From contig JAODTK010005540.1 in assembly GCA_026419785.1 (NCBI GenBank), positions 62,001 through 126,000 of the forward strand: DNA of 64,000 bases, in the 5' to 3' direction. This DNA is from Sclerodactyla briareus. Its lineage: Eukaryota > Echinodermata > Holothuroidea > Dendrochirotida > Sclerodactylidae. Made by a program: the position numbers and the translations under genes. This document shows, in pieces, positions 1 to 15,000 of this stretch (its first letter is position 1; every line of letters starts with the position of its first letter). Below the pieces are notes generated by a model. It ran no database searches. It saw only the letters and a list, made by a program, of their open reading frames with translations, and was not told the DNA's origin.

Positions 1-48
1 TCTCCGTTAGGGACCCTGTCCCCCGACAGACCACCATACTGCCACACG
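1..48 (+). CDS. EP400: EP400 exon (3' part, cut by window edge)
   Basis: A donor (cacacg/gtgagt) follows base 48. The frame reading ...RDPVPRQTTILPH ends in phase 1, and the next exon at 1093 supplies the completing bases (H-G-Y-L-A-G-G), so the phases agree. This is low-complexity linker sequence between the two helicase lobes. Confidence 0.6.
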
Positions 49-3000
49 GTGAGTTTGGTCTTCTCAACCAGCTATATTTATGTGGGTCTTGTTGCTCAAA
101 TGACTTATTAGAGTTATTATTAGAGGCCAAATTTTGTGTCTTGAGTTTTTAGATAGCTTGCTCCAAACTGCTATGTGATGTCTTCGGTCAGTAAAAATGG
201 GCCTTGATCGAATCTCGGGGAACTTCAGTTGTTCAGGCATTCTTAAGTATGCCGCTTTGGTATGATAGACCACCACTTGGGATAATAATTTCTAACCAGG
301 CAAGGTGTTGGTAGATCAATTAGGAAAAATCATCCTGATATGTTGCCCAGAAAACTTGTAACAGCAGCCCCCATGGTAAAAGGGGCAAGTTGGAATTTAT
401 TAGGGCCTTGTATTGGTTAATTGGCTCACAACAGTTGTATGCGAGGCCTGTTCCCTCTTTATGGTCACATTACTCTGGAGTGCTCAAAGGCCTCGAATAT
501 TGAACCCGAGTCTTAGTCACTGAAATGAACGTCACTACCTCTGTGCTAATAGACTCGGACATTTGTCAGTCTTTTTTGCATGCGTTTGCTCTGGTCTATA
601 CCCTGTGAGGATTAAAATAGTCCTGTATGACTTGAAAATTCCGAAAGTACGATTTTTGAATGTTTTCCTAATTATTTGCCCTGAATTACTGGGGAACAAT
701 CTTAGCTTTCGCTCTCAGTAGAGTGAGTTCGTTCCTATTGGCTTGTAACTCTGTCACATGACCTGTAAGATTTTAAAAATTATTTAGAGAGTATATCGTC
801 GTTAGGCGAAGTATAAGGTGCATGGTGCCACAGTTAATCTTATCATATTTGATTTTGGTGGAATAAAAAAGGTCAGTATGTCAATATCTTTTTTAATCCT
901 TCAGGTAATTTATTTGTGGCTATTTATATCTTTATCAAAGAGTCCTCTATCAACCGAATGCCCACTGTATTTTTGCCATTTGTCATAAAATGTAGTTGGC
1001 TTATCTTGTATAAGCTAAACCATCGGTTTTCTTTCTGACATAAATTCCATCTTTTTGTGGGTCAAATTCTAAGGATTTCTGATTTTTGACAGGGTATCTG
1101 GCAGGTGGTGCATCTCATCAAACGATCATCCCCACGCTGGGTGGTGGATCCTTCGCCCTGGTCTCCAACCCCAACAACCCGGGGACTTTCACGATAGTCC
1201 AGCAGCCCATGGGCGTGCCTAGCGCCACGCCCCTTCAGCAGCTACCAGGGTACATAGCGACCTCAATGGGTCCACTGGCCCAGCAGAGTCCTCCAACACA
1301 GGTATGTCCAGCAACCTGTACCTTATTCCTCTGGGGCTGAGGTCTAGAATGGTCATGCAGTATTCCTCTCCTCTGTCTATGATGAAAGGCACCTGATGAA
1401 TCGGGCCTGTCTCAGAATTGGGGTAGGGTTAGTATTACCCCAGTTCCCACAAAAAGGAGCCTAAGCTGGGTTGCTCATTGTCTGAGAGTTTGTATGCTTG
1501 AGTCTGTAAGAAATATTTGACAAGAAGGCCTTCACAATTGGTAAGTACTGGGTGTCATCTCCCAAAGTGACCAACTTGAGTCCTGAGACCAGTGACTCGT
1601 TGAAACACTGAAAAACTGCTCCACCGGTGAGGCATTGTTGATCAATCCGTTGGCCAGTTGGTCCTAGTTCATTGATCGTGGGCATTGGTAGCATTCCACA
1701 TGGTATGAGGGCTGTCTCTCTCTTGGCCATCCTCAATAAAAGGATGGATGCTAAATGAACGCCACTGCTGTGTCACTGGGCCTCGTTGTCTCATTATCTA
1801 CCGTGGTCCTCCAGCAACATTGGCAACAAAATCGGTGGAATGAAACAACCCAGTTTCTTCTGCATGGTCGCAAGTTGGCTGGTTGGTGATCTCGAGAGAC
1901 TATAGAAGAGGTAGCACTTATATGTATTGGTCCCTAGCCCCAGGCAGGCTGTAGTGAGGCACTTACGTAGAATTGAAATCAGACTGGGGCTGTTCCAGAT
2001 GCCCCTGCCAGCACCTCCATTAAGTAAAAGTGAGGGTTTGTGCTATGGTGACGTGAAATGGGTAATGTGATTTGCATTTTGAAAGAATGAGTTAGGTTTG
2101 ATAACCCCCCCCAGGTTTTATGTATCAATTGTTGTTTCTGCCCTACACAACTGTTTCTGTAATGCTTTGTCGAAACAATAGTTAGGGGTAGCTGTTTTCT
2201 GTCTGCACAATGGATGTATTCAAATCAAGACAAATGTTTCCTATTTTGGTGTTGGAGCCTCGTCTAATAAGTGCTGTTTGATATATATCTAGGTTCCAAG
2301 GCAATTTGTAATTCAAGCGTTGAGGTTGGGATTTTTTCAATGATATACTTGCCGAGCAGCAGATCCAACCTATTCTAGGCCCTGATCTTCTTAGATTGTA
2401 AGCTGACGCTCTACCACGAGGAATGCTCGTACAATGTCATTCTTTCATTCCTCTGACAGCAAACAGCAGCTCCTGAGCCAGGGTCTGCAAATACGGCAAC
2501 AGCAGCTGATCACTGGGCGGAGCCTTTCCTACCTACCACCAGAACCTGAGAGGGCCTACTAGCCCCATCAGTCACCTGGGGCAAATCTCAAGAGGTATGC
2601 TGAAGGGGAAAGAACTTACATCATTTTTTATAACTCCGTTAATTAGCATGCAAACTTAGGCAAAACTCTTGGACACTACCTAGAGAACTTACTATATTTC
2701 TCTTGGTAGTGTACGAGAATTTAGTCTAATGTAGTGTTCATCATCCTACCTAATGAACCTTTTGAAGCAATGCAAACTCGTTTGTGAAAAATGTTTCAAA
2801 ATGTGATAAAACTGTTTTTAAAAGTGAAAGACGCTGGGTAGCAGGGTGTGCTGTGGACTACCTTCCAGCTGAGCAGGTGTGGGTGTTTCCCCGAGTGCCA
2901 CGCATTGCCATCCAAGTCATCAGCACACTTTACACAACTGCCCTGTGAAGGCTGTCACTTACAGTATGGGCCATGTGTGGATGACAGGGTGAGTGTTTTC

Positions 3001-6000
3001 TCTATTCAAGGGTTTAGACGATGTTCTATGTTCGTATCGAATAGGGTCTGAATATAGCATTCAGCCAGGGTCATGTCTTTGCCTTTTTGGGAGCTAGGAG
3101 AATTGAGGATATACCTCTAATCTGCTGGTCTTTTTATCCAGGGGGCGTTGATTTGATTCGTTGATACGACCGAGTGTGCCGTTAGTGAACTCCACTCCGC
3201 TTTCTCCGCCCCACTCTGTGATAGTCCCAGGGCCCCAGTCCCCGCAGGTCCGTACATCACAGCCACTGGTACAGGTGATCCAACAACGCAGCCAGCTACC
3301 TCTCCAGGCGACTGCCAGCCAACGCCCCACCGCCCCCCCCCCCCTCAGAACGTTGTCCAGGCTGCCACAATAGGCCCCAGGCTGTCAGCCTCTCCCCAGT
3401 CGTTAATCGGACCCCTCCGATGACCCACCAACGGACGCCGGTGCCCGCCCAGGGCACAACACCAACCAGCATCCACCAACGGTCCCCGACTATAGCCCAG
3501 CAGCTCCTGCAGAGGAACCTACAGGTAGGGAACTCGTCAATGAACGTTGGTTCGTCCCTTAGTGTAATATGATGATGGTGGTAGATGCTGGAACAACTAG
3601 GTATGTTAGCTTGCAATGCATCACTAATACCACTCTGTCACTCATCCACCTTTAGCGTGGATTTTGAAATATCCTTTGTGTCAGTCGGGAACAACTGCTA
3701 CAGATCCCCTGTGGTCTAGCAGTTGTACAATAGATTTTCTTCAAACTACTAACACAGGGCTCATCTGAACGTAACACCCCAAATTGGGAGATTCTATGTA
3801 TCGTTGTGAAGTTATCTCGCAACTGGTCATGGGTGGGTGGGGTGGACGATGCAAAAACAGCTCCCATAGACTCTAAGCCATGAATGTTGTCATTTGCTTT
3901 CTTATAACAGGAAGACGGGAGTGGTAATCATTTAGAAATTTCAATAGTTTTTCTTCCTTTATCCTCTCAACTTCACAGGCTACACAGGGTGTTCGGCCGT
4001 AGGGACTGTGGCTCCCATTCAATTGTCTACAGTCACTACCAGACCGCAGACCGCTGGTACAAACATCCCTGACCCCGACAGTGGTCTCATCAACAGCCAC
4101 GTTGGCCAAAGGTCCTATCAGGGGTTGGCGGCGGCCTTGCTGGCTCAGTCACTGTCGTTCGCTACTGCTCCTACAAAGTCATCATCGCCAGTGACGACTA
4201 CGGCCAAAGGGGCCAAAGCGGATGTGGCCAAAAAATTGACAGCAAGTGATTTGGTGACGTGCCGTGCCCACTTCTCTTTTCTTCCCCCACCATCGTCATT
4301 TGTGTGTCTTCTTGAGGTTCTCCCTATTGAAAGAAACAGTGTGGGTACACTAAGCAGTCGGAGTTAGTCTAATGAGATGATAATGATATTGTGTCAATGG
4401 TCATGAAGGAACAATAGCAGTTTGATGTTGAACGTACAGTGTGCAGAACAATTTTTTGATACTCCCCTGCCGAAAATTAACGAATCCTGGTAACACAAAA
4501 CTTTAACAGATTTCCCCCCATACTTATCAACAATAACAAAACAAGTTTGAAATATTCATTCTGTTGTCGCTTAGTCTATTCACTTGATATGATGAATTCT
4601 TACTACCTTCACTAAAACTTGATCCGAACTGTTCTTCCAACTCTGTGCCCTCTCTTTCTGCTGATGTTTGGTGATGTATGCTCTCTTTTGTGCTTCTTCT
4701 CACAATCCCTCTTCGAAAAAAAATATGCTCGCTTGCTGAAAATGTAGTGTGTGTTTAGTTTACCACTAACAGTGTTTCATGCATTATAAACCAGTTTTTC
4801 CTGGTCGTTGTTAGTAGTGGTTATTCTGCAATATGCTAGATAGTGAGTAACAAGGGAAAATTCTTGTAAATGGTAGTTTTGTGGAGAAAAAAAATGTGCA
4901 AACTATAATAATTTTGTGTGTATTTCCAGTGAAAGCGAACAGTTGGGAAGAATGTTGGGAAGATTTCTGCTATATATAACCTTTGAACGATGGATTGAAG
5001 GGCTGACTGTTGTCAGGACACTTCCAGAATTATATTGTTATCTGGGTGGCATTGGGATGCCCAAATGCCTTGGGGTGAGTGCTATTTTGTTTGTATTTGG
5101 ATGCCTCCTGAATGCACGTGCACCCACTATGAGTGTCCTAGGGCGGTCTAGGCCGCAAAGCCTCCTATGTACTTAGTCTTAGATATGCGTTGTCAAAGGA
5201 GCTGCTCTCAAGCTCTAATGTATGCATTACCAATCTTTGAAAGCTTCATGTAGCTGATTCTGTTTGGCAAATAGAATGAATCTGCATGGTGTACCTAATA
5301 ATTGCTTCCATCTTCTGTCACTGGGATAAACATCCAATGGTCATAGCCACTGCTCTAATGAGGCACAATGCATCATGTATCGTTCTTTGCAGCTTCAACT
5401 TTGTGGTTGTAGCATCGACAACTCTCTCCTGTTGCATCACTGTCTCCCTCCTGCCTCCCCTGCTCCGCCCCCCCTCCCCACTCTTGCTGTGCCTGCATCC
5501 ACCCTCACTGTCTCTCCCATCACAGGTGGTGGTGGTGGTATTGTAGGCCCCTCTATATCGTCCTCCAGGAGGCCCGTCGTCCGGATAAAACTCCTCCACA
5601 AGGCGGACCTCGAGCGGTTGAAATCAGGTACCTCCTCGTTTGGCCCTTGACTGACCACTGTGAAGACCATGCACCCATGATAAATGCACAGTGTGACATG
5701 AATGTCTCTGCCCCTCAACGCACTCACTCGACTGTGATAGCGAACACGCCAGCCATCTAGTTAAATCTCGATGACTGAAAAAATGGGACACTGTTCCTGC
5801 CATGCCAATACTCGTTTGAAATAACATTTTAGTAGAAACACAAGCCTGTAGGCTTCACCTGTGATCTGCATAAATTGAACTGCACTGCATGAAAGTATTA
5901 GTTATTCGCCTACTGATTATTCAATAGGTAATTCTGAAAAACATTTAGGAAATGATCAGTATATTATCAGTGAAATTGGGTGAATGTTAACGAAATGCTT

Positions 6001-9000
6001 CATGTCGAAATGGTATAGTTTTTCTTCCAACACAGTGGTAGTAGCTTTTCTTTTGCCTCCAATTGTTGGTCAGATTGTTGGTCGAGACTGAGATTCCTAC
6101 GTTTAGAGAACTCCAAATTACAGATCGGTGCTTACCGTCTCGACTACAACACTAACTGTGGTGTTATATTCCCATTCGCAAGAACTGCAAAAAGGTCTTG
6201 TCATGGCATCAAACATAAGTATAGTAAGTGTGATAAATATAGAAAAAATTCTACAGCTCATGTCCCATGTGGAGGAAGGTACTTCGAATAATTATTTTCC
6301 TACTACAACAGACTCTTCTTAAAATCCCTCATATATCACTGCTAGAGAGATGTAGTCAACACTTTGTTACCCTTGAACAACAATGCTTCAATTCACCCTC
6401 TCAACTGCATCCTGCCACATGGTGTGCTTTCTGATTTCTTTCTTTTTGCTTTGTAGTTCTGTCATCATCATCATCATCGTTGCTTGCCGTTTCTTTTGTT
6501 GCTCGGTTTGAGAAATGAAATTTCGAGCAGCCTTTCATCCAGGAAGGCATTCCATATTTAAAACTCATATAACCCCTGGGGGAGGGTAATTTTCCTCAAG
6601 TCGAATCTGTCTGAATTTAGCATTTGACCAAAATAGCATACACAGCCACAGAGCAGAATTTGATACCAAGGCACAGGGCTTAGAGAGCCTTGATGCTCGC
6701 AGAGGTCACCCCCGACAAAGGGATTCCACAAGGATGATTCATCCCCTATCCATTAGTTCAGTACAGACTCTTTGTTGATTCCTGCTCTGCAGTCAGTTTA
6801 GAGCTATTGTGAGGAAGTGAATGGTGTTTTGTGTGAGCATAACCAATTGGTTGATCACAGCTGGTAAAGTGGGAGATTGGGGTTTGAATTCTGGCCCTTT
6901 TCTGCTCTGCATGTGATCAGCCACACTTTGAGGCTTCGCTAAAGAGGCATTGCCTCATTCCGATCCGAAGGTCTATCCATGTTCAAACCAATCTCTGCAG
7001 CTGAGTAATATCTCCATCAAGCTGGGTCTCATCCTCCAATGTCTTCATACCACAAACCATGTGAGTTGTTTCAGAAGGAGGCGGCCGAGGCAGAAAAGAA
7101 GGTCCGAGATGAGAAGAGGAAATCTGAATTCTCATGGTATGTAGAGACTATCTCTGTTGTGCCAACTTGATTTGATACTCACCAACCACCCCCTTGCACC
7201 CCCTCCCCCCACCCCCATGGGGGTAATCATTGCACAATCATTCAAGTATAATTTATATTGATAAAGGTAGGATAATGAGCTGAATTTTGTTACAGGTATG
7301 CTCTCATTGTCGTTTGTGCACATTGTTTTGATCCAAAACAAAATTTTGTGTCAAGCTACCTAGAAAGCCATGTTGAGTCAAATTTATACTCTGTTTATTA
7401 TTTATTGGCTGAAATCTGAGAGTTTCTGGAAGTGGATTTATTGAGAGCTGCACATTAAAGTCATATGCTTACCCTTGGGGACTCATCAAAGATGGAACAT
7501 ATGGGCCCCAACTGGTGAAACTGTCAGCTTGTGGGGTCTAAAATTCTGTTCAAATTCAAAGTATACCCTGTGTACTTGTAATTGAACTTCTGGTGTTTCC
7601 CTACAGGAGTCCCTGGATCGGAGGCTACACCAGGAACACCGGGACACCCTGCGCCGAGTTGCCCGGGTCAACTACCGCCGGTGCTGCGCCAAGCCCATCT
7701 ATGGGGAGGACCTCTACTCAGTGGTCTCGATCACGAGCACCGACCGTCCTGCGACCACAGGCAGCGACTTCTCTGTGGGGGCGGGGCTGGTACACTGCCA
7801 CTGCTTGCCTGAACGGGACGGCTCTGATGAGGCTGCTGCTGCCTTGGCCACACCACCACCTCCAGCGGCTCCTCATAACCCGCGGTGGAATTACTTGAGG
7901 GCCTCAAGGAGATTGTCGGGAGGTCAGTTTGTAGCTGTGGAGGCTTGGTGAAATTCAGGATTATAATAGTAATAATATCTTGTTCTCATTTGACACTTTT
8001 CCCTACGTTTAAGACATGCTCAAAGCGCTTTACAGATATTACCCCTGATCATTAGTGACTTGGCACACCTGCACTGAACAGCACGCACCTCTTGCTTGTT
8101 CTCTTCTCTTCCTATGCACCAGTCCATTTACGCTTCACTTCATTGTGTCCCCTGGGGACTCCCCAATAAGTCTGCCACATATGGTGTCATCTCCCAAGGT
8201 ACCCACTAAACAAGTGGGCTGCTTAGGACATTTCAGGGTACTTGACTTGTCCAACAGAACTGCAGGAAAGTCTTCCAATGAACACCAAACTGGCAAATGA
8301 ATAATTTTGCAGTCTGGAGCTCTACTGACCGAGCTAGTCTGCCTCCACGTGGATGCTGCTACTGCTGCAGCCTGGCTGCAGCCAAACCTGTCAATATAAT
8401 GCAGAAAGTATTGCATGTTTATTTAACCATGACAGCAGCTACTGTTAACACCTATATCTCCGCCCCACCCAGGGGCAGGGATTGTCCGTTTCCATGACTA
8501 GGGTAAAATTTATAAGATGTTTCGAGCGTTTTTCGTGGAATGGTGCTATTTGGGCATTTGGTGGAAAGGGCGCTGTACAAATATGTGATACATTGCAGCA
8601 GGTCCATGACTAGGTCTTGAGTGGTTTGATTTCCTGTGAATAGCAGCCAGACTGTAGTGAACAATCCTGCACAAACTGGCAGAAGAAACCGGTGGGGATT
8701 AATAGTGAATGGCATTCTTGTGTACTGGGTGGCCCTTCTTCAGTGGGCTAATCTCAATAAGGATGAATGTCAACATTAATGTCATCAGATCACTCTAGTG
8801 CTAATCCCTCATCAAGAGGCTGGCTTGGCGCAGCGTCTAGTGACAACATTGAAGGAGGCAGCTGCTATGTATGTCCCCCATGCAAGCGATCAGTGGGTGA
8901 CACTGTCATTCACATCTAGCATTGATAGGTTATCCAGGAACCAGAGACCACATTCATCAAGTTTTGCTCAAATTGTGGAAGGGGGGGGGGGGTCCGGTGA

Positions 9001-12000
9001 TGGTAAGTGCCTGTGATGACTCTCAAAACTACCTCCACTTTGATCCAAATGTAGTCTACACGTTTTTGTTGAATGAATCCAACCAATCTAAACAATCGGT
9101 GAGAATTAGACATTTTAGCAGGCCTCGGTCATGTAGCAACATCTACTTTTGAAACCATCTGAAATTCATGCTAACTCTTTTCAAAGTAACATTTTGCCTA
9201 AATGCTATCCCTTGGATCTTCTCCAGGTCTCTCCCTGCTTTGCACCTCATGGTCCTCAAACTTGTGTGAGAGAGGACTACTTGCAACTGAAAACTACTTC
9301 AAACTACCGTTGGCTTTGCCATTAAAATTTGATTCTTATATTGTTCTGGTGACAACCACAGCATGAACACAAAAAAATGGAATGTGGGGACAAATGGAGA
9401 ATGTTGGCCATTTTCTACTTTTGCAGGGTGCCTTCGTTGTCCCGACGGTGACCTCGCCAGGGTTCTCCCTCTCTGTCTCCCACCCCTCCCCCGCAACAGT
9501 GTCAGAGCACAAGGCTTTCAGGTCGTCTCTCTCTAGGCAGTCCCATCGTCTTGCTCCTACACCCCCTGGAGTCAAGGATGAAGAGACAGAGTACCCGAGT
9601 GCGGGCATACAGTATGACTGTGGTGAGTAACTATGTTTAGGCCTTGCGCCTAGAAAAACGAGTTTCACCGTTGATTAAATTTGTGTTCTTGATATATGCA
9701 TCCTTACGAGGCTGTTTCGACCCAAGAAAAAAAAGAGGAGGCTCATTCTGAAATGGCAATTCTTAGCCAGTGGACATTAAAACAGCGAGGGACATTGTAT
9801 GAAAAACACTTGTGAAAATAAGACATTGATATGCCTTGTGACATTGCAAGAGGTAATCCAGGGTCATGTTCTATATGATTTCTATGACAAAATTGTACTT
9901 CTGCTGTTGGTCCATCTTGGGATCTCTAAGCTTTCTGCATGTTGCGTGCTGCCCCTATGCATACTCGGTGAGATAGCCACTAGTTGGTGTTTGCATAGTA
10001 GCAGACAACAAGAAGATGCCTAATCAAATCCATCTGCATTTTTGCCTAATGGGTGGCTCTCCATTATTGGCAACCAAATAAGGGACAATGCGATGGGATG
10101 ATTTGATGATACTATTGCTTAACACTCATCGAAATCTGGAGAGCAGGGTGTTCACATTTGCTCAACTTGCCAAAATGAGTCCACATGCCATTCTTATTTA
10201 TGTGGGTGGTTTGGCATAAACAAATCCTCTCTTTTCCACCTTACGTTTGATATTGGCTACATAAGTTGAAATCAACAGTCCAGAAGGGTAGTTCTCATCC
10301 ACCCTTTCACCCCCTACTTGGACTGTTTAGGCCCCCCCCTTCAGACTTGTTGCAGAATTAGGAAACAGAACAGACAATGCAGGGAGGGCTGGTTTAAATA
10401 TAGTGTTTAAATGCTCTCTGGTAGGCTACAACAATTGTAAATGATCTTGGTTACCTTTCTTGCCCACCGCGGAAACTGCAGGCCCTTGACGAGCTCCTAC
10501 GGAGGCTGAAGGTCGGGAGTCACCGAGTCCTGATCTTCACCCAGATGGCCAAGATGTTGGAGGACGTCCTGGAGCGGTTTCTCAACTTCCACGGTCACAA
10601 GAATTACCCTCCCCGCTGGACGGCCCACTAAAAGTCGAGAACAGACATGTGCGAATGCGCCAAGATTTCTCCCTACTCGATAATTTCTGGAATCTAATTG
10701 GTCCCTCAGGGCCACCTGATTGTGGTTTCATTCTTCATATTATGAAATAACAAAATCAGTATTGTCAGATATTTGGTTTTAGTTTTTGACATCACTTGAC
10801 ATCAGAGTTCAATCCTAGTTGGTAAATTTTTTGCAGAATTAGTCACCTGTCCGGAATGTTCACCCCTGCTTGCCAATTTTTTTTGGGGGCCTCAATCTGA
10901 AACTTTGACCCCCAGCAATATTCAAGCGCTACCTAGTTTGTTGTGCTTCTGTGGGCTAGTCAGTTGTAGACGGGCATATTAGAACTAGAGATAAACGATC
11001 ACAGGCAACCCACGAGTAAAAAAATGATATGTCATAAATTAATCGACATAGGATTTTTCATGTATCTGTGCAGCTATCCCCAACTCACCAAACACTTGAG
11101 GTACAAAAACTTAGCAGTGGAATGTCATATGAAGAGAGGGTTTAGATCAATGTATTCATTGTAATTCTATGTTATAGAACCTCTAACACTTGACCCATTT
11201 ATTGCCGTTAGCTACTGATCTACTATTCCTGAGCTGCATGTGACCGTGCCTGGCTGGACTGGTAGAACACTGGTTGCCTATATTGAAATACTACCATGGC
11301 AGCTCTTTGGCCACAATACCAAGCCCGGTTGGACTTTAATTCCTTCGTGGGTGTTGACGAGGGCAGACATTAAATCCAAGACTTGCGTGTGATGTCCTCT
11401 TTTTTCCGGATCACGCAGATTTTGGTACATTTTATCATCAACAATTAATAGTGAACAAATCAAACTTGTACCTTAAGTCCCCCACCAAGCTCCCACAGAA
11501 CTTCTCTCAAGATGAGCAATGAAAAACAAAACTGCTATTTGCTTCTAATGTTGTGTTTGTTGGTGATCATCTGAAGCTCTGGCCACCCCAATTCAACCAT
11601 CTGACATGAGCCATTACATCTTGGAGTGGTGCTATAATTATTTACTGCTACTAATGAAATTCAGGGCTAAAGTTTCATTCCGTGATTGTGACTTTTTATC
11701 AATGGCAGTGGAAAAATCTTGCAGAGAATTATAGTGCAAACCCTACATAAGTGCTAAGGGTTTGGTGTTGTTCTAGGATGTCGTGCTGAACATTCTCTAA
11801 CTAGGCATTGATGTACCAACCCTCAATATTGATGTGAGAGATTCAATGCGACAAGCGATCTCTGTTTCATCCTGTCGACGAGGAGCGGTGGCGTCGGGGT
11901 CAACCTGACGGGAGCCGACACCGTCATCTTCTACGACGTGACTGGAACCCCACGATGGATGCTCAAGGCGCAGGACGATGTCAGCAACAGAATCGACAGA

Positions 12001-15000
12001 ACAGGATGTCCACTATATACCGGGACGTCTGATGAACCTAAACTAAATACTGCAGTCCTCCATTAATCAATCTAGCTTCCTAGCCAGGGGTTTCTCCAAT
12101 CTTGTATTTTATCCTCGCTGAAAATTTACGGCATGCAGATGGGAGGGACCTAGAACTGATCCACGTGGGTCCCAACCCAAAGGGTAACCTAACCCAAGGT
12201 GTGTACTAATCATGTTTTATCAGAAGTCCTGTTCCAGGTGGACATTAGTAATCTAGTGGGTCTAGAACTGATCCTTCTGGTGTCTTCCCGTTCCCTGGGC
12301 CATGCATGTTGGTGGACGGAGCAGGGTAGCTCACCACTTGTTCTCGCTTGTTTTCCTATACCTAAACCACCTTTAGAGTGTGAAGGGAGAAAATCAAGCA
12401 CCCTCCACTCGTGCCGAGGCTGTGCGGTGCTGCTAGTCGAGACAGTTAGGTAAAAAGGTTATGAAGTTGGTGTTAAACTACCTTCATAGATTTGTGGTGT
12501 CCCTCTCATATTGGTTAGTCTCAGCTGTTTGCTGGCTAGTTCTGTGCTGTAGTGTCCACAAAATAGTAATGCACTAGTAGTGTGTGAGAATATCTAATGT
12601 GTTTTATTAACCACATGATTTGGTACAATCACCGCATCATCAGGGATTCCTATTGGTGGCCCATGCAATAAATCCTCAACATCACAAAGGACTTTCTGTA
12701 AATCTAAGGGTGACACAGGCCCAAGAAAGCAATTTGAAACACCCAATCAGGCTGCCTTTGGGAGACCCCTTGTCATGCTCTGAGCGGCTCCCTGGACCCC
12801 ACAATAATGACACACTGCTCGCTACTGCTCTCAGGCTGGTGATTTCTGCAGCTCCAGATATTGAAACTGGAGCTTCCATCTGATTTTACTTTATCATCCC
12901 TGACCATATACATATAAAGTTTGCATGAATCAGTTGGTTGTTTGTGGCTGCTGTAGCAAAATAATATTCCGCTCGGGCCGTTTTTTTTTGTTTTTTGTTT
13001 TTGGAGAATTTGATTTTAATGATAGTTTTGGCAGTCGAATCCCGAGCTGGCCTATAATACCAATCCTGGTTGCTTGTTGTACCTTCTCAGTGTGGACAAT
13101 TGCGGATATCAATCCAAGTCTGCGTTGGTGTCCTTGAAATAATCACAGCACCTTGGTCATGCTCATTTTCATGGGAGAATGCTCAACACTACCACTACGA
13201 AATAACACAACATTGAATATTTTTTATCCTCTCATGATCAATTTAAGTCATTCCCAACATTTTTCAATTTGTGCATATACCTTACCCCCAAAATCCTTCT
13301 CAAGAATAAATTTTAGTGCAATTCATAACTCGTATGAGGTGACATTATGTCACAATCAAGGTTGTGTTCTTTCACGGCATAGACATTAAATGAGGGCTTG
13401 CTGAAGAGCTCTGGAGGTAGAGCCATAGGGAGACTGAACCTGGAATAGTTCAGTGATGAAAAGATTTTTGACACAATGTTCATTTGGTCCTACTCTGGCC
13501 AATATTAATTGCTCTGCCAAGGCAATACAATTTTGTGACGGTGGCAGTTGTTGTTAAGGGATAGGTTTCCACATGTATATACACCTTGTTCAGGTGTGCA
13601 TCTCAATCATAACATTGCCCTGATTAATGATGCTTTCAGCAGTGTTCTACTGAGCCCATAACTGGTGTGATCCAAGTACATGCCACTGAGCGACTGGAAC
13701 TTCACACAGTTCAGTCCATCCTGACTGGGCTTCCTTGGTTTACGTATCATCCAAATTTGAGTTGACTAAATTGCATCGAATAAAATGATAGTGTTAATAA
13801 GTCCCATGCATGGCCAAAAATGCATTCTTGCCAGCTTCAAATAATATACGTATGCCAGCATGCGATTACATATACTACAATACTAGGCTAGAGTGAGTCC
13901 CCAATATTTATAATTGTAATCCCGGTCCTCTAAAAGTAGAGCCCGTTCTTCTGCTGTGAAATTGAGGGACGGGCTCAACTTTGTTCTAAATATGAGCCCC
14001 AGGTCAAGTGACCCTATTTTGTTTCAAGTCGGTGACTTGACTTAATCAGTGACCCCAATATAAATGTTAGTGACTGGTCCACATTGAGTTAATCTGCTGC
14101 CTAACGTTGCTCATTTTATGCAAGCGAGCCGCTCACTTCATGCACGTGATAGGGACTCATCCTGACACAAAGCGTCATCCAGAGACCCAGTGTTCCAGCA
14201 GAGAGTGGTGTATAGAACTTATCATACAATATCGTGACTGGTCTTATCTTTCTCACTTCCTGCCTTGCCCGTCATCAAGGTTTAGCAGTTATGGAGCCCG
14301 GTCATAGTGACCCTATTGTTTCTGGACTAGAAGTCGGGGACATTGACTTGAGTCAGTGACCCAAGTAATAAATTTAGTGACTGGTCCACATTGAGTTAAT
14401 CTGCTGCCAAAGTGGCAGAGTTATGCCAAGCGGTGAGCCGCTCAATCATGCACTTGATAGGGACTCACGACACAAGCTGTCATACCAGAGACACCAAGTG
14501 TGTCAGCCAGAGATGTAATGACCTTATCATAAAATTAGTGACTGCGTTTATTTTCGCCTTGCCGTATCAGGGTGATCAGCGAGATGACCATTGAGGAGAA
14601 CATCATCAAGAAGGCGAACCAGAAGAGGCTCCTGCTGATGTGTCCATTGACGGCGGCAAACGGCACCACGCCTTCGTCAGAAAGGTTATGGTCAGGATTG
14701 CTCAGCCAGTTGCCTGGATGATTACCCTCTGACTTGGACAACTACATATACCCCTTACCCATACTAACGTACACCCAAAATCTCTCAAGAAATAATTTAG
14801 TGAATCTTCATCGTATGAAGGTGGACATTATGTCACAATCCACATGTGTGTGTGTGTTCTAGAAGACATTAAATGAGGGCTTGCTGAAGAGCTACGGGAG
14901 GGGTAGAGCCCTAGGGATGACTGAACAGGGATAGTTCAGTATGAGAAGACTTTTGAGACAATGTTCATTTGCCTACTATGCCAAAATATTATTTCTGCTA

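Larger units (their letters stand above)
12023..14570 (+). other. Intron with dispersed and local tandem repeats
   Basis: Holds the repeat copy at 13030-13140 (shared with 30.54 kb), the repeat at 13283-13500 (second copy at 14753-14990), and a local duplication at 13990-14110 / 14290-14410. No coding signal recognised. Confidence 0.6.

Noticed and set aside
2848-3051. Possible Cys-rich EP400 exon.
   Set aside because: No convincing acceptor-donor pair and no similarity to the linker composition of neighbouring exons.
4916-5176. Exon after the acceptor-like tgtgtatttccag.
   Set aside because: The encoded residues do not resemble any EP400 region and no good phase-matched donor was found.
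8284-8346. Functional tRNA gene.
   Set aside because: Only a tRNA-like head is present. The B box and stems are incomplete and the sequence continues into a SINE body.
9427-14684. SRCAP or INO80 instead of EP400/domino.
   Set aside because: The helicase lobe alone cannot decide, but the downstream WAPPTPPQDDND block, the SANT domain and the Q-rich tail are found in EP400/domino and not in SRCAP or INO80.
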